A stretch of DNA of 64,000 nt from contig NZ_JAVQLW010000002.1 of NCBI RefSeq assembly GCF_031822435.1, forward strand, positions 467,791 to 531,790, given 5' to 3'. The position numbers were made by a program, and so were the translations under genes. The DNA is from Paracoccus sp. MBLB3053 (lineage in GTDB: Bacteria; Pseudomonadota; Alphaproteobacteria; Rhodobacterales; Rhodobacteraceae). This document shows positions 54,547 to 63,116 of this stretch, piece by piece (position 1 is the first letter of the stretch; each line of letters starts with the position of its first letter). The notes below the pieces were generated by a model. That model worked only from the letters and a program-made list of their open reading frames with translations, made no database searches and had not been told where the DNA came from.

Positions 54547-55746
54547 TCAAGGCATGAGTGCAGCTCCAGTTGTCCGCCCGCCTGAGCGGGCTGACCGCCC
54601 GGGTCCAGATGCCGCGCCGTCAGCTTTGCTGTCACCAGCAGGCCGGGGGATCAGGACGGGGTCGGCATCGATGCCGAAGGCACGCGGGCCAAGAAGGCGC
54701 TTGCCGCTTTCTCTGCGCCAGCAATCGTCAAGCGCCGGGCAGGTGAAGATGATGACCTTCTGGCCCGGCACGACGTCGCCCAGCGTCACCAGCGGCGTCA
54801 GGTCCGAGGCATCGAGGATCGCGATCACATCGGGGCTGGAGGCAAGCAGCCTGCCCTGCTCGCGCACCAGATGGTGTTCGTTCTTGACGAAGACCTGAAT
54901 TTCATGGCCGGTCTCGTCATTTACGAAAATGTAGTCGAATTCGCGGAAGGCATAGGGCTCGCGACTGCGCCAGCGGGTCTCGCGCAAGGTGGCGCGCGCG
55001 GTGATCCGGCCACCCGTCGCCCGGGCCAGCGCGGCCAGCCGGTTTTCGACGCGATCCGCGCTGTTCAGGATCGTGCCGAGGCTCCAGGCCTGATGGATGC
55101 TGCCGGGCACGAGGCCTTGCGCGAAGCGTGCGATCGGGGCGGCATGGACGGTCGCGGCGAGCCCCCTTCCCTGCACCGCCCGGCAAATCTGGCGCGCCAT
55201 GCGATCGGCCATACCGGATGAGGCAAGTCCCGACAACACGGTCTGGCCGCCAAAGCGATCGGCAAGACCGACCGGGCCGATGCCCACGCCCGCAAGCGCC
55301 ATCTTGGTCAGGCCAAGCTCGGGGATCGAGCGCCCGGTGCAATCGGAATCGAGGACCGGAATTCCCAGCCGATCCGCCGCGATCAGTGTCGCGGCCGTCG
55401 CCATTGCCCCCAACTCGACCACCGCCACGGCCCCGACTGGACGGCCCAGATGCGCGCCGACGGCCAAAATGCTTGCCGCGAAGCGCTCGGCCATGCCGAT
55501 GTCAGTTGCTGGCAAGTCAAGAGCGCGGCGCTCCTCGGGGGAAAAATCCGCATCCGGGTCGCGGCCGCCGATGACGATAGTCGCGGCAGCAAGGGTGTCG
55601 GGTGGCAGGGTATCGGGGGAAACGAAGTTCGGCAGCCAACTTGGCCCGAAATGCCCGCGCAACATCTCGAGCGCCGGCGCCGCCCGCCCGCCTCCACCAG
55701 TGCCGAAAAAGGCCAGCCCGCAGAACAGGTCGTCCAGCGCGCTCAT
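54547..55746 (-). CDS. DUF917 family protein (S-methyl thiohydantoin desulfurase-like)
   Basis: The 399-residue protein from the ATG at 55746 starts SALDDLFCGLAFFGTGGGGR, the typical DUF917 N-terminus, with PVGAVAVVELGAMATAATLI and VLDSDCTGRSIPELGLTKMA following. Pfam calls the N-terminal part S-methyl thiohydantoin desulfurase. These proteins accompany hydantoin-like or amide catabolism. The start overlaps the DUF1989 stop by 4 bases. An ASKHA-type fold linked to hydantoinase A has been suggested for the family. No biochemical role can be assigned here. Confidence 0.8.
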   Translation of the reverse strand: MSALDDLFCGLAFFGTGGGGRAAPALEMLRGHFGPSWLPNFVSPDTLPPDTLAAATIVIGGRDPDADFSPEERRALDLPATDIGMAERFAASILAVGAHLGRPVGAVAVVELGAMATAATLIAADRLGIPVLDSDCTGRSIPELGLTKMALAGVGIGPVGLADRFGGQTVLSGLASSGMADRMARQICRAVQGRGLAATVHAAPIARFAQGLVPGSIHQAWSLGTILNSADRVENRLAALARATGGRITARATLRETRWRSREPYAFREFDYIFVNDETGHEIQVFVKNEHHLVREQGRLLASSPDVIAILDASDLTPLVTLGDVVPGQKVIIFTCPALDDCWRRESGKRLLGPRAFGIDADPVLIPRPAGDSKADGAASGPGRSARSGGRTTGAALMP

Positions 55747-56420
55747 GCCGAAGCCTCCGCCGCATAGATCACCAGCCCCAGCCGGGTTGCCGCGAAGCCG
55801 TTGCATTCATTGCGCTCCTGCGGGCAATTCGAGATCGCGACCACGACATTGCGCTCGGCGATCAAGTCGACGAAATCGCCGGGCTTCGAGACCGGCTCGA
55901 TCACCTCGATATGGCCGTCTGCCTCGACCGGGACATTCATGAAGACGTTGAACGGATAGGGAATCTCTCGGATAGTGACGCCATAGGGGGCCATGACCGC
56001 CGCAAGATTATCGCGGCAATTGGGCTGGTGTTCGGCCTCGGGGCCGTAGCGGAACCGGTTCAGCCCCCGGCAGCAAGACCCCGCCAAGACGTCATGGCAA
56101 CCCACTGTGTCATGGCCGATCCGCAGCAGCGGCCGGGCGTCCACCGAGTAAAGGTAATCCCCCGTCGTCAGGTGGATATTTCCCTTGAGCATGACCGAGA
56201 CATTGGGCGAGAATTTCTCGGCCAGGTCGTCGCGGTTGAAGCAGATCAGATCCGCGACCTGCTGCCCGTCCAGATCGACCACACGCAGGGTCTGGCCTTT
56301 CTCCAATTCGACGGCCACGCGCCCCTGCGGCGGGATGATCTGCGTCCTGAGGCGCGACCCGGGTTCTTGCGCGAGGGCGCGGGCCACGATCGCCTCGTCG
56401 ATCCGATCAAATGAAGTCAT
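55743..56420 (-). CDS. DUF1989 family protein (urea carboxylase-associated)
   Basis: The 225-residue protein has the DUF1989 sequence GQTLRVVDLDGQQVADLICF, then GCHDVLAGSCCRG and NVFMNVPVEADG. DUF1989 includes urea carboxylase-associated proteins and the two subunits of carboxyguanidine deiminase. A deiminase or hydrolase acting on a C-N bond is therefore plausible. GGAGA lies 6 bases before the ATG at 56420. It is coupled by 4 bases to the DUF917 gene. No urea carboxylase is present in the window. Confidence 0.85.
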   Translation of the reverse strand: MTSFDRIDEAIVARALAQEPGSRLRTQIIPPQGRVAVELEKGQTLRVVDLDGQQVADLICFNRDDLAEKFSPNVSVMLKGNIHLTTGDYLYSVDARPLLRIGHDTVGCHDVLAGSCCRGLNRFRYGPEAEHQPNCRDNLAAVMAPYGVTIREIPYPFNVFMNVPVEADGHIEVIEPVSKPGDFVDLIAERNVVVAISNCPQERNECNGFAATRLGLVIYAAEASA

Positions 56421-56435
56421 GGAAATCTCCGGCAA

Positions 56436-57131
56436 TTATCTTGGATTGCGCAGGGCGAAGGTTCGGCTTCGTTGCTGCGGGCTGGATGTCGGAAGGGTCG
56501 GCTCGAAGGCCAGGATGCAGCGCGAGATGAGCAGCGCGGCCAGCCAATAGGCGGCAGTCAGCAGGATAAAGACCGGCACGGTGCGGAAGGTCTCGGCCTG
56601 CACGACAAGCCCGGCATGGGTCATTTCGGGCACGGTGATGACGGATAGGACGGCGGATTCCTTCAGCAGCATGATTGCCACGATCCGTGCCATCGGCACG
56701 AAGATCCGGGCAAGCTGAGGGGCGATAACCTTGAAAAGTGCCTGCCATGACCGCAGTCCAAGGGCATGGGCTGCCTCCCATTGCCCGCGCGGGATCTGGG
56801 CCAGCGCCGCCCGCAGCCCCTCATGGACATAGGCCGCGCCGTAAAGCGCCAGCGCCACGCCGCCCGTCAGCATGGCCGGCGCGCGGAACAGGTATTTCTG
56901 CGTCGCGAAATGCACCAGCAGCAGCACAACCAGAAAGGGCAGCGCGCGCATGGCCTCGATGTAAACGCGCAGCGGGATCGCCGTCGCCGGGAGGCGATGG
57001 CGTAGCCAGCCCATGACCGCACCCAGCAGGAAGGCCGCGCAGATCGAGGCACCCGAGATGGCAAGGGTCAGTGTCAGCCCCCGTGCCAGAATCGGGCCAT
57101 ATTCGCCAACCATCCCAAGCATGCCGGTCAT
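56436..57131 (-). CDS. Polar amino-acid ABC transporter permease
   Basis: The 231-residue permease starts from the ATG at 57131, inside the coupling overlap with the other permease; the much longer open frame upstream is a shadow. It contains VYIEAMRALPFLVVLLLVHF and YVHEGLRAALAQIPRGQWEA, AHALGLRSWQALFKVIAPQL, the HisMQ-family pattern. It ends with a basic tail and lies 15 bases before the DUF1989 gene, so uptake and enzyme genes are co-transcribed. Confidence 0.9.
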   Translation of the reverse strand: MTGMLGMVGEYGPILARGLTLTLAISGASICAAFLLGAVMGWLRHRLPATAIPLRVYIEAMRALPFLVVLLLVHFATQKYLFRAPAMLTGGVALALYGAAYVHEGLRAALAQIPRGQWEAAHALGLRSWQALFKVIAPQLARIFVPMARIVAIMLLKESAVLSVITVPEMTHAGLVVQAETFRTVPVFILLTAAYWLAALLISRCILAFEPTLPTSSPQQRSRTFALRNPR

Positions 57132-57790
57132 GGCCGATCCGCCAGCCGGAAGCGCGCCTCGAGCCGCGCGCCGAGAAAGGCGATGGTCAGGTTGATTGCG
57201 GCATAGACGAGGGCCGCAGCCAGCAAGGTCTCGATCGGGCGGTAATTCGCGGCATAGATCTGCTGGGCGCTGCGCATCACATCGGTGACCGTGATCGCCG
57301 AGAGCAGCGCCGTGGCCTTGACCACCAGCGTCGCCTCGTTGACCAGGGCCGGGATCATGCCGCGCAGGATCAGCGGGATGCGCAGCTTGAACCAGATCAC
57401 CGGCGACTTCAGGCCAAGCGCCTCCGCCGCCTCGATCAGGCCCCCGGGAATGGCCTGGAAGGCCCCGCGCAGGGCCTCCTTGAGGAAAAACGCGCTGAAG
57501 ATCGACAAGGCGGCAATCCCGGCACCAAGGGCACCCAGGTCGATCCCCGCGGCCGGCAGGACGTAATAGGCCATCAGAATCATCACCAGGGGCGGCATGC
57601 CGAAGACAAGGCTTTGCATCCCGTGCAGCAGGCGCGTGCCCAGCGAACCGGCACGCGCCTCGAGGAAGGTCAGCGCGATGGCCCCTGCAAGGCCCAGAGC
57701 CATCGCCGCGAGAGAGACGCCCAGCGTCATCCGGGCCGCGCCGATCAGGGCAGGAAGTGCGGACCATGTGCTATGAAGGTCAAATGCCAC
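57128..57790 (-). CDS. Polar amino-acid ABC transporter permease
   Basis: The 220-residue permease begins with GTG at 57790. It carries AFFLKEALRGAFQAIPGGLI and AAEALGLKSPVIWFKLRIPL, again the HisMQ-type loop. The stop overlaps the start of the second permease (ATGA). The two form a heterodimer; the ATPase partner is not intact in this window, so it must be supplied by the ATPase at 50430-51164 or from elsewhere. Confidence 0.9.
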   Translation of the reverse strand: MAFDLHSTWSALPALIGAARMTLGVSLAAMALGLAGAIALTFLEARAGSLGTRLLHGMQSLVFGMPPLVMILMAYYVLPAAGIDLGALGAGIAALSIFSAFFLKEALRGAFQAIPGGLIEAAEALGLKSPVIWFKLRIPLILRGMIPALVNEATLVVKATALLSAITVTDVMRSAQQIYAANYRPIETLLAAALVYAAINLTIAFLGARLEARFRLADRP

Positions 57791-57811
57791 GTCGCGTCCC
57801 CGCCCGCTCGC

Positions 57812-58648
57812 TCAGATCCCGCCCGCCGGCAGGTAGTCGCCGTCGGGCAGTGCCATCGTGAAGCCGAACCATTTTTGCTGCAGTTCGTAAAGCTTGCCGC
57901 TGTCGCGCAGCTCTTTCAGGATCACCGAGATCCTGTCCCGCAGATCGGTGTCCGAGGCGCGCGTCACCCAGGCGATATATCGCTGCGCATCGGTGACCGG
58001 GCCCGCGACCGCGAAGACATCGGGCTTTTCCTTGGTCAGGGCGGCGGCATTGGGCATGCTTTGCACCACGGCGTCGATCTCGCCTGAGGTCAGGGCCAGA
58101 TAGGCCTCGGGAAAGCTCGGATAAAGCTTCAGATCGGCGAAGCCCTTGCCGCCCTTGGCCTTCAGGCTGGCATTGGCCTTTTCGGCCTCTTCCTGCGTGG
58201 TCGTGCCAAGCTGGGTCCCGACAACCTTGCCCTCAAGATTGGCGACCGAGCTGATGCTGCCATCATCGGCGCGCTTCAGGATGACCTCGCTCGAGACCGC
58301 GATCGGATAGGTGAAGGCGTAATTCTTGACGCGCTCTTCGGTCATGCCGACCGAAGTGGCGACGAAATCGAACTTGCTGGCATCAAGCCCCGGAAGGATA
58401 CCCGAGAAGGGCACATCCAGCTGTTCGACGCTGACCCCGAGCCTTTCTGCGACCAGATCGAGGATGTCCTTGCCATAACCGACGATTCTGCCGTCCTGGA
58501 CGAATTCGAAGGGCGGGAAGGCCGCCTCGGTCCCTACGGTCACCTGATGCGAGGACTCGATCTTGGCAAGCGTATTGGCATGGGCACCGGTCGCCACGAG
58601 CGAGGCCGTGACACAAGCTATGCGCAGCACGTGTGAGAGGCGGTTCAT
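57812..58648 (-). CDS. Amino-acid ABC transporter binding protein
   Basis: The 278-residue periplasmic protein has a signal peptide (NRLSHVLRIACVTASLVATG to AHAN) and type II binding motifs: VGTEAAFPPFEFVQDGRIVG, YGKDILDLVAERLGVSVEQL and FDFVATSVGMTEERVKNYAF. It is the first gene of the minus-strand operon with two permeases, DUF1989 and DUF917. Its ligand is probably the substrate of those enzymes. Confidence 0.92.
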   Translation of the reverse strand: MNRLSHVLRIACVTASLVATGAHANTLAKIESSHQVTVGTEAAFPPFEFVQDGRIVGYGKDILDLVAERLGVSVEQLDVPFSGILPGLDASKFDFVATSVGMTEERVKNYAFTYPIAVSSEVILKRADDGSISSVANLEGKVVGTQLGTTTQEEAEKANASLKAKGGKGFADLKLYPSFPEAYLALTSGEIDAVVQSMPNAAALTKEKPDVFAVAGPVTDAQRYIAWVTRASDTDLRDRISVILKELRDSGKLYELQQKWFGFTMALPDGDYLPAGGI

Positions 58649-58952
58649 TGTCTGGTTCCCCTGTTTTGTTATGATTCTGTCAGCCGGTTTCCCGTTCAGA
58701 GTTTCCGGTCGATCGCTGGCCGTGAAGCATCAATTTGACTGCGGAGCGAGCTTTCAAAGGCATCGCTTAAGGCCGTGATAGGGCTCGTCCGGTCGTTTTG
58801 TCGCGGAACGCGGGGGGGAACGGCGCGCGTCATGGTCGGCTGCACATTTAGGCATCCGAGCAGGTTTGAAAATGCACCGCTGCGAGCAGAAATTGGTGCT
58901 GGAACGGCTGCGCCCGAAACGGCAATCTCGCCTGGAAGAAAGGGGGAGCAAC
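58649..58952. promoter_or_regulatory. Divergent promoter region between transporter and amidase genes
   Basis: This 304-base stretch holds promoters for the minus-strand transporter operon and the plus-strand amidase gene. GGGGGAG lies just before the amidase ATG. No unambiguous LysR site (T-N11-A with dyad symmetry) was picked out. Confidence 0.4.
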
Positions 58953-60245
58953 ATGCACGGACAGGAGCTTTGGCGGTTAGGCGCGGTTGAGGCGCGGCGG
59001 CTTCTTGGCCCCGAAGGGTTGGCTTCGGGGCGGCTTTGGGATGCCTGCCGCGAACGTATCGTCGCCCGCGACCCCGCGATCTCCGCCTTCCTCCGCGTGA
59101 ACCCCTCGCGCGGGCCTTTCCCGGCTTCCGGACCCGCGACCGGCATTCCGGTTGGCATCAAGGACATCATCGACACGATCGACATGGCGACGGAGTATGG
59201 CTCGCCGATCTATGCCGGCCATCGCCCGCCGCGCGACGCCTGGGTTGTTGCCGGCTTGCGCATGGCGGGCGGGGTCATCGCGGGCAAGACCGCGACGACG
59301 GAATTCGCCGGACCGAATGCCACGATCACGCGCAATCCGCATGATCTGACGGCCTCGCCCGGTGGCTCTTCGGCAGGGTCCGCTGCGGCGGTGGCCTCGG
59401 GGATGATCCCGCTGGCGCTTGGCACGCAGACAGCAGGATCGATCATCCGCCCCGCGGCTTTTTGTGGCGTCGTCGGTTTCAAGCCGAGCTTTGGCGAAAT
59501 CGATACGCTTGGCATTCGCCCGGCCTGCACCAGTCTCGATACGGTCGGGATCTTCTCGCGCTCGGTCGAAGACGCGGCTTGGCTCTGGGCCCTTCTGGCG
59601 CGGCGTCCTGCGGTTCCAGACATGCCCGCCGCGAGCCTGCACATCGGGCTGTGGCGGCCCGCAGAAATGGACAAGGCCAGCGCTTCCGTCCAAAGCGCAT
59701 TAGAGGCCGCAGCCAATGCCTTGTCACGCGCCGGTCACCGGGTCGTCGATCTGGCCTTGCCGCCCGCCTTCGTTCATGCCGAAAGCGCTGCCCGCATCAT
59801 CCTCGAGGCCGAGACCTATCGCTCGACTGCGAGCGAGCTTCTCCATGCGCCCGACCAGATCTCCTCGACCCTGCTTGATGTGGTCATGGCTGGATCGCGG
59901 ATCGAAGCTGGGATATTGGACCAAGCCCGCCGCACCATCGCGCGAGCCGAGCGGGAATTCGCCCAGCTTGTCGAGGAAACCGACGTTGATGTCGTGATCA
60001 CCCCGGCAGCGGCAGACGAGGCACCCGCCGATCCAAGTTGGACGGGCGACGCCGTCTTCAACCGAATCTGGACGGCGATCAGCGCGCCCGCCATCACGCT
60101 GCCGCAATGCTATGGCGAACGTAGCCTGCCCATCGGCCTGCAGCTTGTCCTGCCGCGATCCCGCGATCAGGCGCTGATCCATGCGGCGACGGTGATCGAC
60201 AGGATCCTGTTGGCCAGCGCTGATGCCCCGCCGCGGATCTGCTGA
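58953..60245 (+). CDS. Amidase signature family hydrolase (AtzE/GatA-like)
   Basis: The 430-residue enzyme has the catalytic triad: Lys in GIPVGIKDIID, cis-Ser in SPGGSSAGSAAAVASG and the nucleophile Ser in TQTAGSIIRPAAF. The C-terminal part contains VITPAAADEAP and PAITLPQC. The amidase signature family cleaves amides, biuret, allophanate or carbamoyl groups. AGGGGGAG lies 4-11 bases before the ATG at 58953, so the frame upstream is not used. It is divergent from the transporter operon and convergent with the LysR gene. Confidence 0.92.
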   Translation: MHGQELWRLGAVEARRLLGPEGLASGRLWDACRERIVARDPAISAFLRVNPSRGPFPASGPATGIPVGIKDIIDTIDMATEYGSPIYAGHRPPRDAWVVAGLRMAGGVIAGKTATTEFAGPNATITRNPHDLTASPGGSSAGSAAAVASGMIPLALGTQTAGSIIRPAAFCGVVGFKPSFGEIDTLGIRPACTSLDTVGIFSRSVEDAAWLWALLARRPAVPDMPAASLHIGLWRPAEMDKASASVQSALEAAANALSRAGHRVVDLALPPAFVHAESAARIILEAETYRSTASELLHAPDQISSTLLDVVMAGSRIEAGILDQARRTIARAEREFAQLVEETDVDVVITPAAADEAPADPSWTGDAVFNRIWTAISAPAITLPQCYGERSLPIGLQLVLPRSRDQALIHAATVIDRILLASADAPPRIC

Positions 60246-60246
60246 T

Positions 60247-61152
60247 TCAGGAACTGCTCATCTTCTGGATGAAGCCCGCCAGTTCCTCGGCAAAGATTGT
60301 CGCTGCGGGGGCCAGTGGCACGCCCTTGCGCTGGATCAGGCGCAGGGTCTGAGCCTCGTTCGGGATGCCGACCAGCGGCACATGGACCAGTGAGCCGCGC
60401 CCATGCTCGGCATCGACATCGGCAGAGGTCAGGAAGCTGGCCAGACCCGCCGTCGCCACCAAGGACTTCAGCAGGTCGATCGAGTTCGTCTCGGCCACCG
60501 GATGCACATAGGCATTCGACGAAGCCAGCATCCGGTCGATGATGCCGCGCATCACCAGATGCGTCGCGGGCAAGGCAAAGGCATGGCCCACGCAATCCGA
60601 CAGCCGTACCGAGGCCTTTTTCGCGAGCGGATGATCCGGCGCGACCACGACGCCAAGGTTGAAGGATGCCGCGCAGATCAGATTGACCTGCGGCACCAGG
60701 TCGATGTCGAAGCCCAGCCCGATCGCCGCCCCGCCCTCGACCACAGTGGCGACGATACGGTCGGCGGGCACGGATTCGACCGCGAAGCGGGTATAGGGAT
60801 AGCGCGGAATGAAGCGGCCGATCACCTCGGCGATGACATCAGATTGCAGCGCCTCGAGCGTGGCGATGCTGACCGTGGTGCGGCGCATACTCTTCATCTC
60901 GTCGATGCGGCCAAGGAAACGCTCGTGATCCTTCAGCGTGCTGCGGATGTGGGTGATCAGCAATTCTCCCGCCGCGGTCAGGCGCACGCCGCGCGGCAGG
61001 CGCTCGAAGATCTGATGCCCCAGCAACTCTTCATAGGCGATGATCTGACGGTTGACCGAGGAAGACGATACGTTGAGCTTTTCGGCCGCCTTCCGGATCG
61101 AGCGATAACGTGCCACCTGATCGATATATTGAAGCAGTCTCGAGTGCAGCAT
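60247..61152 (-). CDS. LysR-family transcriptional regulator
   Basis: The 301-residue protein has an N-terminal winged helix-turn-helix (RSIRKAAEKLNVSSSSVNRQ, then LLGHQIFERLPRGVRLTAAG) and a substrate-binding domain (TVSIATLEALQSDVIAEVIG, VVVAPDHPLAKK). Its 3' end meets the amidase gene with only one base between. It probably regulates the amidase and the transporter operon in response to their substrate. Confidence 0.92.
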   Translation of the reverse strand: MLHSRLLQYIDQVARYRSIRKAAEKLNVSSSSVNRQIIAYEELLGHQIFERLPRGVRLTAAGELLITHIRSTLKDHERFLGRIDEMKSMRRTTVSIATLEALQSDVIAEVIGRFIPRYPYTRFAVESVPADRIVATVVEGGAAIGLGFDIDLVPQVNLICAASFNLGVVVAPDHPLAKKASVRLSDCVGHAFALPATHLVMRGIIDRMLASSNAYVHPVAETNSIDLLKSLVATAGLASFLTSADVDAEHGRGSLVHVPLVGIPNEAQTLRLIQRKGVPLAPAATIFAEELAGFIQKMSSS

Positions 61153-61481
61153 CTTGTCCCTCTGAGATCATGCTAGTGCATGAAAGGCATCGCTGCGATC
61201 CATAATTGCTGCTTCCCATACCCATCTTCGACGCGTCAGCTTGTCCTGCCGCCCGATTGGGCACCTTGTCCGGCAACAAGGCGAACCGGCGAAAAGATCT
61301 TCCGCAATCAAAACACCTTCGCATTGCTGCTTGCTGTCCTGTCGTCGTGGGCTGCCGCCGCGCATGCCGTGGCGGTGACGAACTCGGGAAAAAGGTTCGC
61401 GTCTCTTTTTCCATCCCGGCGATAACCTGCGTTTGTTGCGCTCACGCTGGCTCGAGCCTTCCCTTTGCTGCTGCGCGCAGG
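61153..61481. other. Region without a supported gene
   Basis: These 329 bases lie upstream of the LysR gene and hold its promoter. Open frames on both strands are short and show no domain. Confidence 0.4.
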
Positions 61482-62154
61482 TCATAACCGTGGTCTTCCA
61501 AGGTCTCGATCGGGCAACCGATCAGCCGACGGGCGGCCATGTGAGGGCCCAGAGCGGAGATCGTCTCGACGGCGGGCGCGCCCCGGTCGCCAGCAGCGCG
61601 AGATCGCCCGAAATGCGCCGGCGATCAGGCGCGGCGCGGCCTCGATCACGGTGACCGAGATCTCCGTCATCCGGGCCATGGCGGCGATTTTAAGGCCGAT
61701 TAAGCCGCTGCCCACAACCACGGCATGGTGGGTCGTGGCGAGGCGCTCACGCATCCTGGCGGCATTGGCCAGGGTCCGCATCCCGAATACGCCCGGCGCG
61801 TCGCGGCCGGGGAAGGGCGGCGGCGCGTTCCTTGCGCCGGTCGCGATGATCAGGCGGTCATAGCCATGCCGCGCCATCCGCCGCGATCACTTCGCAGGCC
61901 GGGCGGTCGATGCGCGCCACGCTGATAGCTGCATGCAAGTCGATGCCGGTGCGCTCGTAGAAGCTTGCCGGTTTCAGGATCAGCGCCCCTGCATCGCCAT
62001 CCACCATGTAGGCCTTGGACAGGGGCGGGCGCTGATTGGGCAGGCCGGGTTCCTCGCCCAGCATGAGGATCTGCCCCGCGAAGCCTTCCTGCCGCAGGCT
62101 GGCGGCGGCCTGCTGGCCGCCTTGGCCGGTGCCGATGATGACGATCCGTTGCAT
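61482..62154 (-). pseudogene. Ferredoxin reductase (FAD/NAD) with frameshift and 3' truncation
   Basis: The first frame starts QRIVIIGTGQGGQQAAASLR at 62154 (FAD-binding GxGxxG), continues to ADGAAWL and stops at 61858. A shift near 61870 resumes HGYDRLIIATGARNAPPPFP, then TTHHAVVVGSGLIGLKIAAM (NAD-binding GxGxxG). After about 80 further residues the similarity ends in an Arg-rich tail, so the C-terminal domain is lost. This type of enzyme reduces a [2Fe-2S] ferredoxin for a cytochrome P450 or dioxygenase, and remnants of both partners lie directly upstream. Confidence 0.8.
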
Positions 62155-62166
62155 GGGCCGGCGTCC

Positions 62167-62289
62167 TCAGAGCTGGGCTTCAGGAAGGTGGATGCTGACG
62201 CCATCCAGCTCGGCGCGCATGACGCTTTCGCCCTCGGCGGCGGTGACCACGGTTTCGGTGCCATCGGCGGAAATGAAGGTGATTTTCAT
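62167..62289 (-). pseudogene. [2Fe-2S] ferredoxin with in-frame internal deletion
   Basis: The 40-residue frame joins the N-terminus of an adrenodoxin-like ferredoxin (KITFISADGTETVVTAAEGE, then SVMRA) directly to its C-terminus (ELDGVSIHLPEAQL). The segment between, about 60 residues with all four cluster-binding cysteines, is gone without loss of frame. The protein cannot bind an iron-sulfur cluster. Confidence 0.85.
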
Positions 62290-62315
62290 GTCTGGTTTCC
62301 TTGCTATGTACTGGG

Positions 62316-62426
62316 TCAGCCCCGTCGGACGGGCAGGATGATCGGGCCGCGGAAGCCGAAGCCGCGCCATTGCACGATCGCGGGATCGGGCAGGCTCATC
62401 CTGGGGATGGCCAGAAGCTCAGGCAT
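62316..62426 (-). pseudogene. Chimera of a LivF start and a cytochrome P450 C-terminus
   Basis: The ATG at 62426 overlaps the LivG stop (ATGCCTGA), where LivF normally starts, and encodes PELLAI. The next 29 residues (PRMSLPDPAIVQWRGFGFRG, then PIILPVRRG) look like the C-terminal end of a cytochrome P450. The P450, ferredoxin and reductase would form a normal three-component oxygenase system. Both short pieces make the call tentative. Confidence 0.55.
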
Positions 62427-63110
62427 GTTCGCCGCTCCCCAGATAGACTTCCTTCACGCGCGGATCGGCCATGATGTCGGCCGTGGTGCCGTCGGCGGCA
62501 GGCTCGTCGAGCAGCAGCACAAGGCCCATCCAGAACATCCAGTATTGCGGCGTGATCGCCGAGAACAAGTCCTGCAGAAGCTTGAAGTCGCTCGCCCCGA
62601 TCAGCCCGCCGTAAAGATAGCCGACCCCGCCCAGCACGAGGACCAGCAGCACATCGGCCGAGCGGTGGAAGGCCGGAACATCCAGAGAGACGAATATCGT
62701 GGTCTGGCATCGCGACGCCCAGCGTCACCATCAGCCGCGTCAGGTCCGAGGCGCGCAGCAGTAGAAGCGGTCCCGTCGCCAGCCCCAGCAGCCCCGCCGC
62801 CCGCCCCGACAGCGCGAGCCCGGTCAATAGCTCTCCGGTCAGGTGAATCGAGGCCAGCTCCGCGACATAGGCGCCGAGCCCGAAGAACGCGCCATGGCCC
62901 AGCGAGACGACGCCGGCAAAGCCGATGATGAGATCGAGCAGCGCGAAAAGGCCGAGAATGGCGATCTCGGACAGCAGCAGGTGGCGCTCGGGCAACAGGA
63001 AGAAGCTTGCCGCCTCCGCCAGCCAGATCAGGATCGCGGCTGGCGCGGCCCTGCGCCGTCTCAGGCTTGGTCGCGCGGGGCAGGGGCAGGGTGGTACAGG
63101 TCATCTGCAA
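62419..63110 (-). pseudogene. livM with internal losses, fused to livG ends
   Basis: The first part, in two frames, encodes LivM: SFFLLPERHLLLSEIAILGL and GFAGVVSLGHGAFFGLGAYV up to about 62700. There the frame is lost and a large middle part is missing. It resumes as HRSADVLLVLVLGGVGYLYG, then TPQYWMFWMGLVLL, the LivM C-terminus. This joins LLDEPAA (LivG Walker B) and, a few bases later, DGTTADIMADPRVKEVYLGS, the LivG C-terminus. At least three deletion points therefore lie within 700 bases. LivM and LivG are parts of the branched-chain amino-acid or urea ABC importer. Confidence 0.8.
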
Positions 63111-63116
63111 TATCCT

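Noticed and set aside
56436..57767. Long 443-residue minus-strand frame
   Set aside because: Only its last 231 residues are a permease; the first part is an out-of-frame reading of the other permease gene. The start at 57131 is used instead.
47728..61152. Ergothioneine degradation locus
   Set aside because: The desulfurase-type and hydantoinase-type genes recall it, but ergothionase and thiourocanate hydratase are not in the window, so the assignment is not supported.
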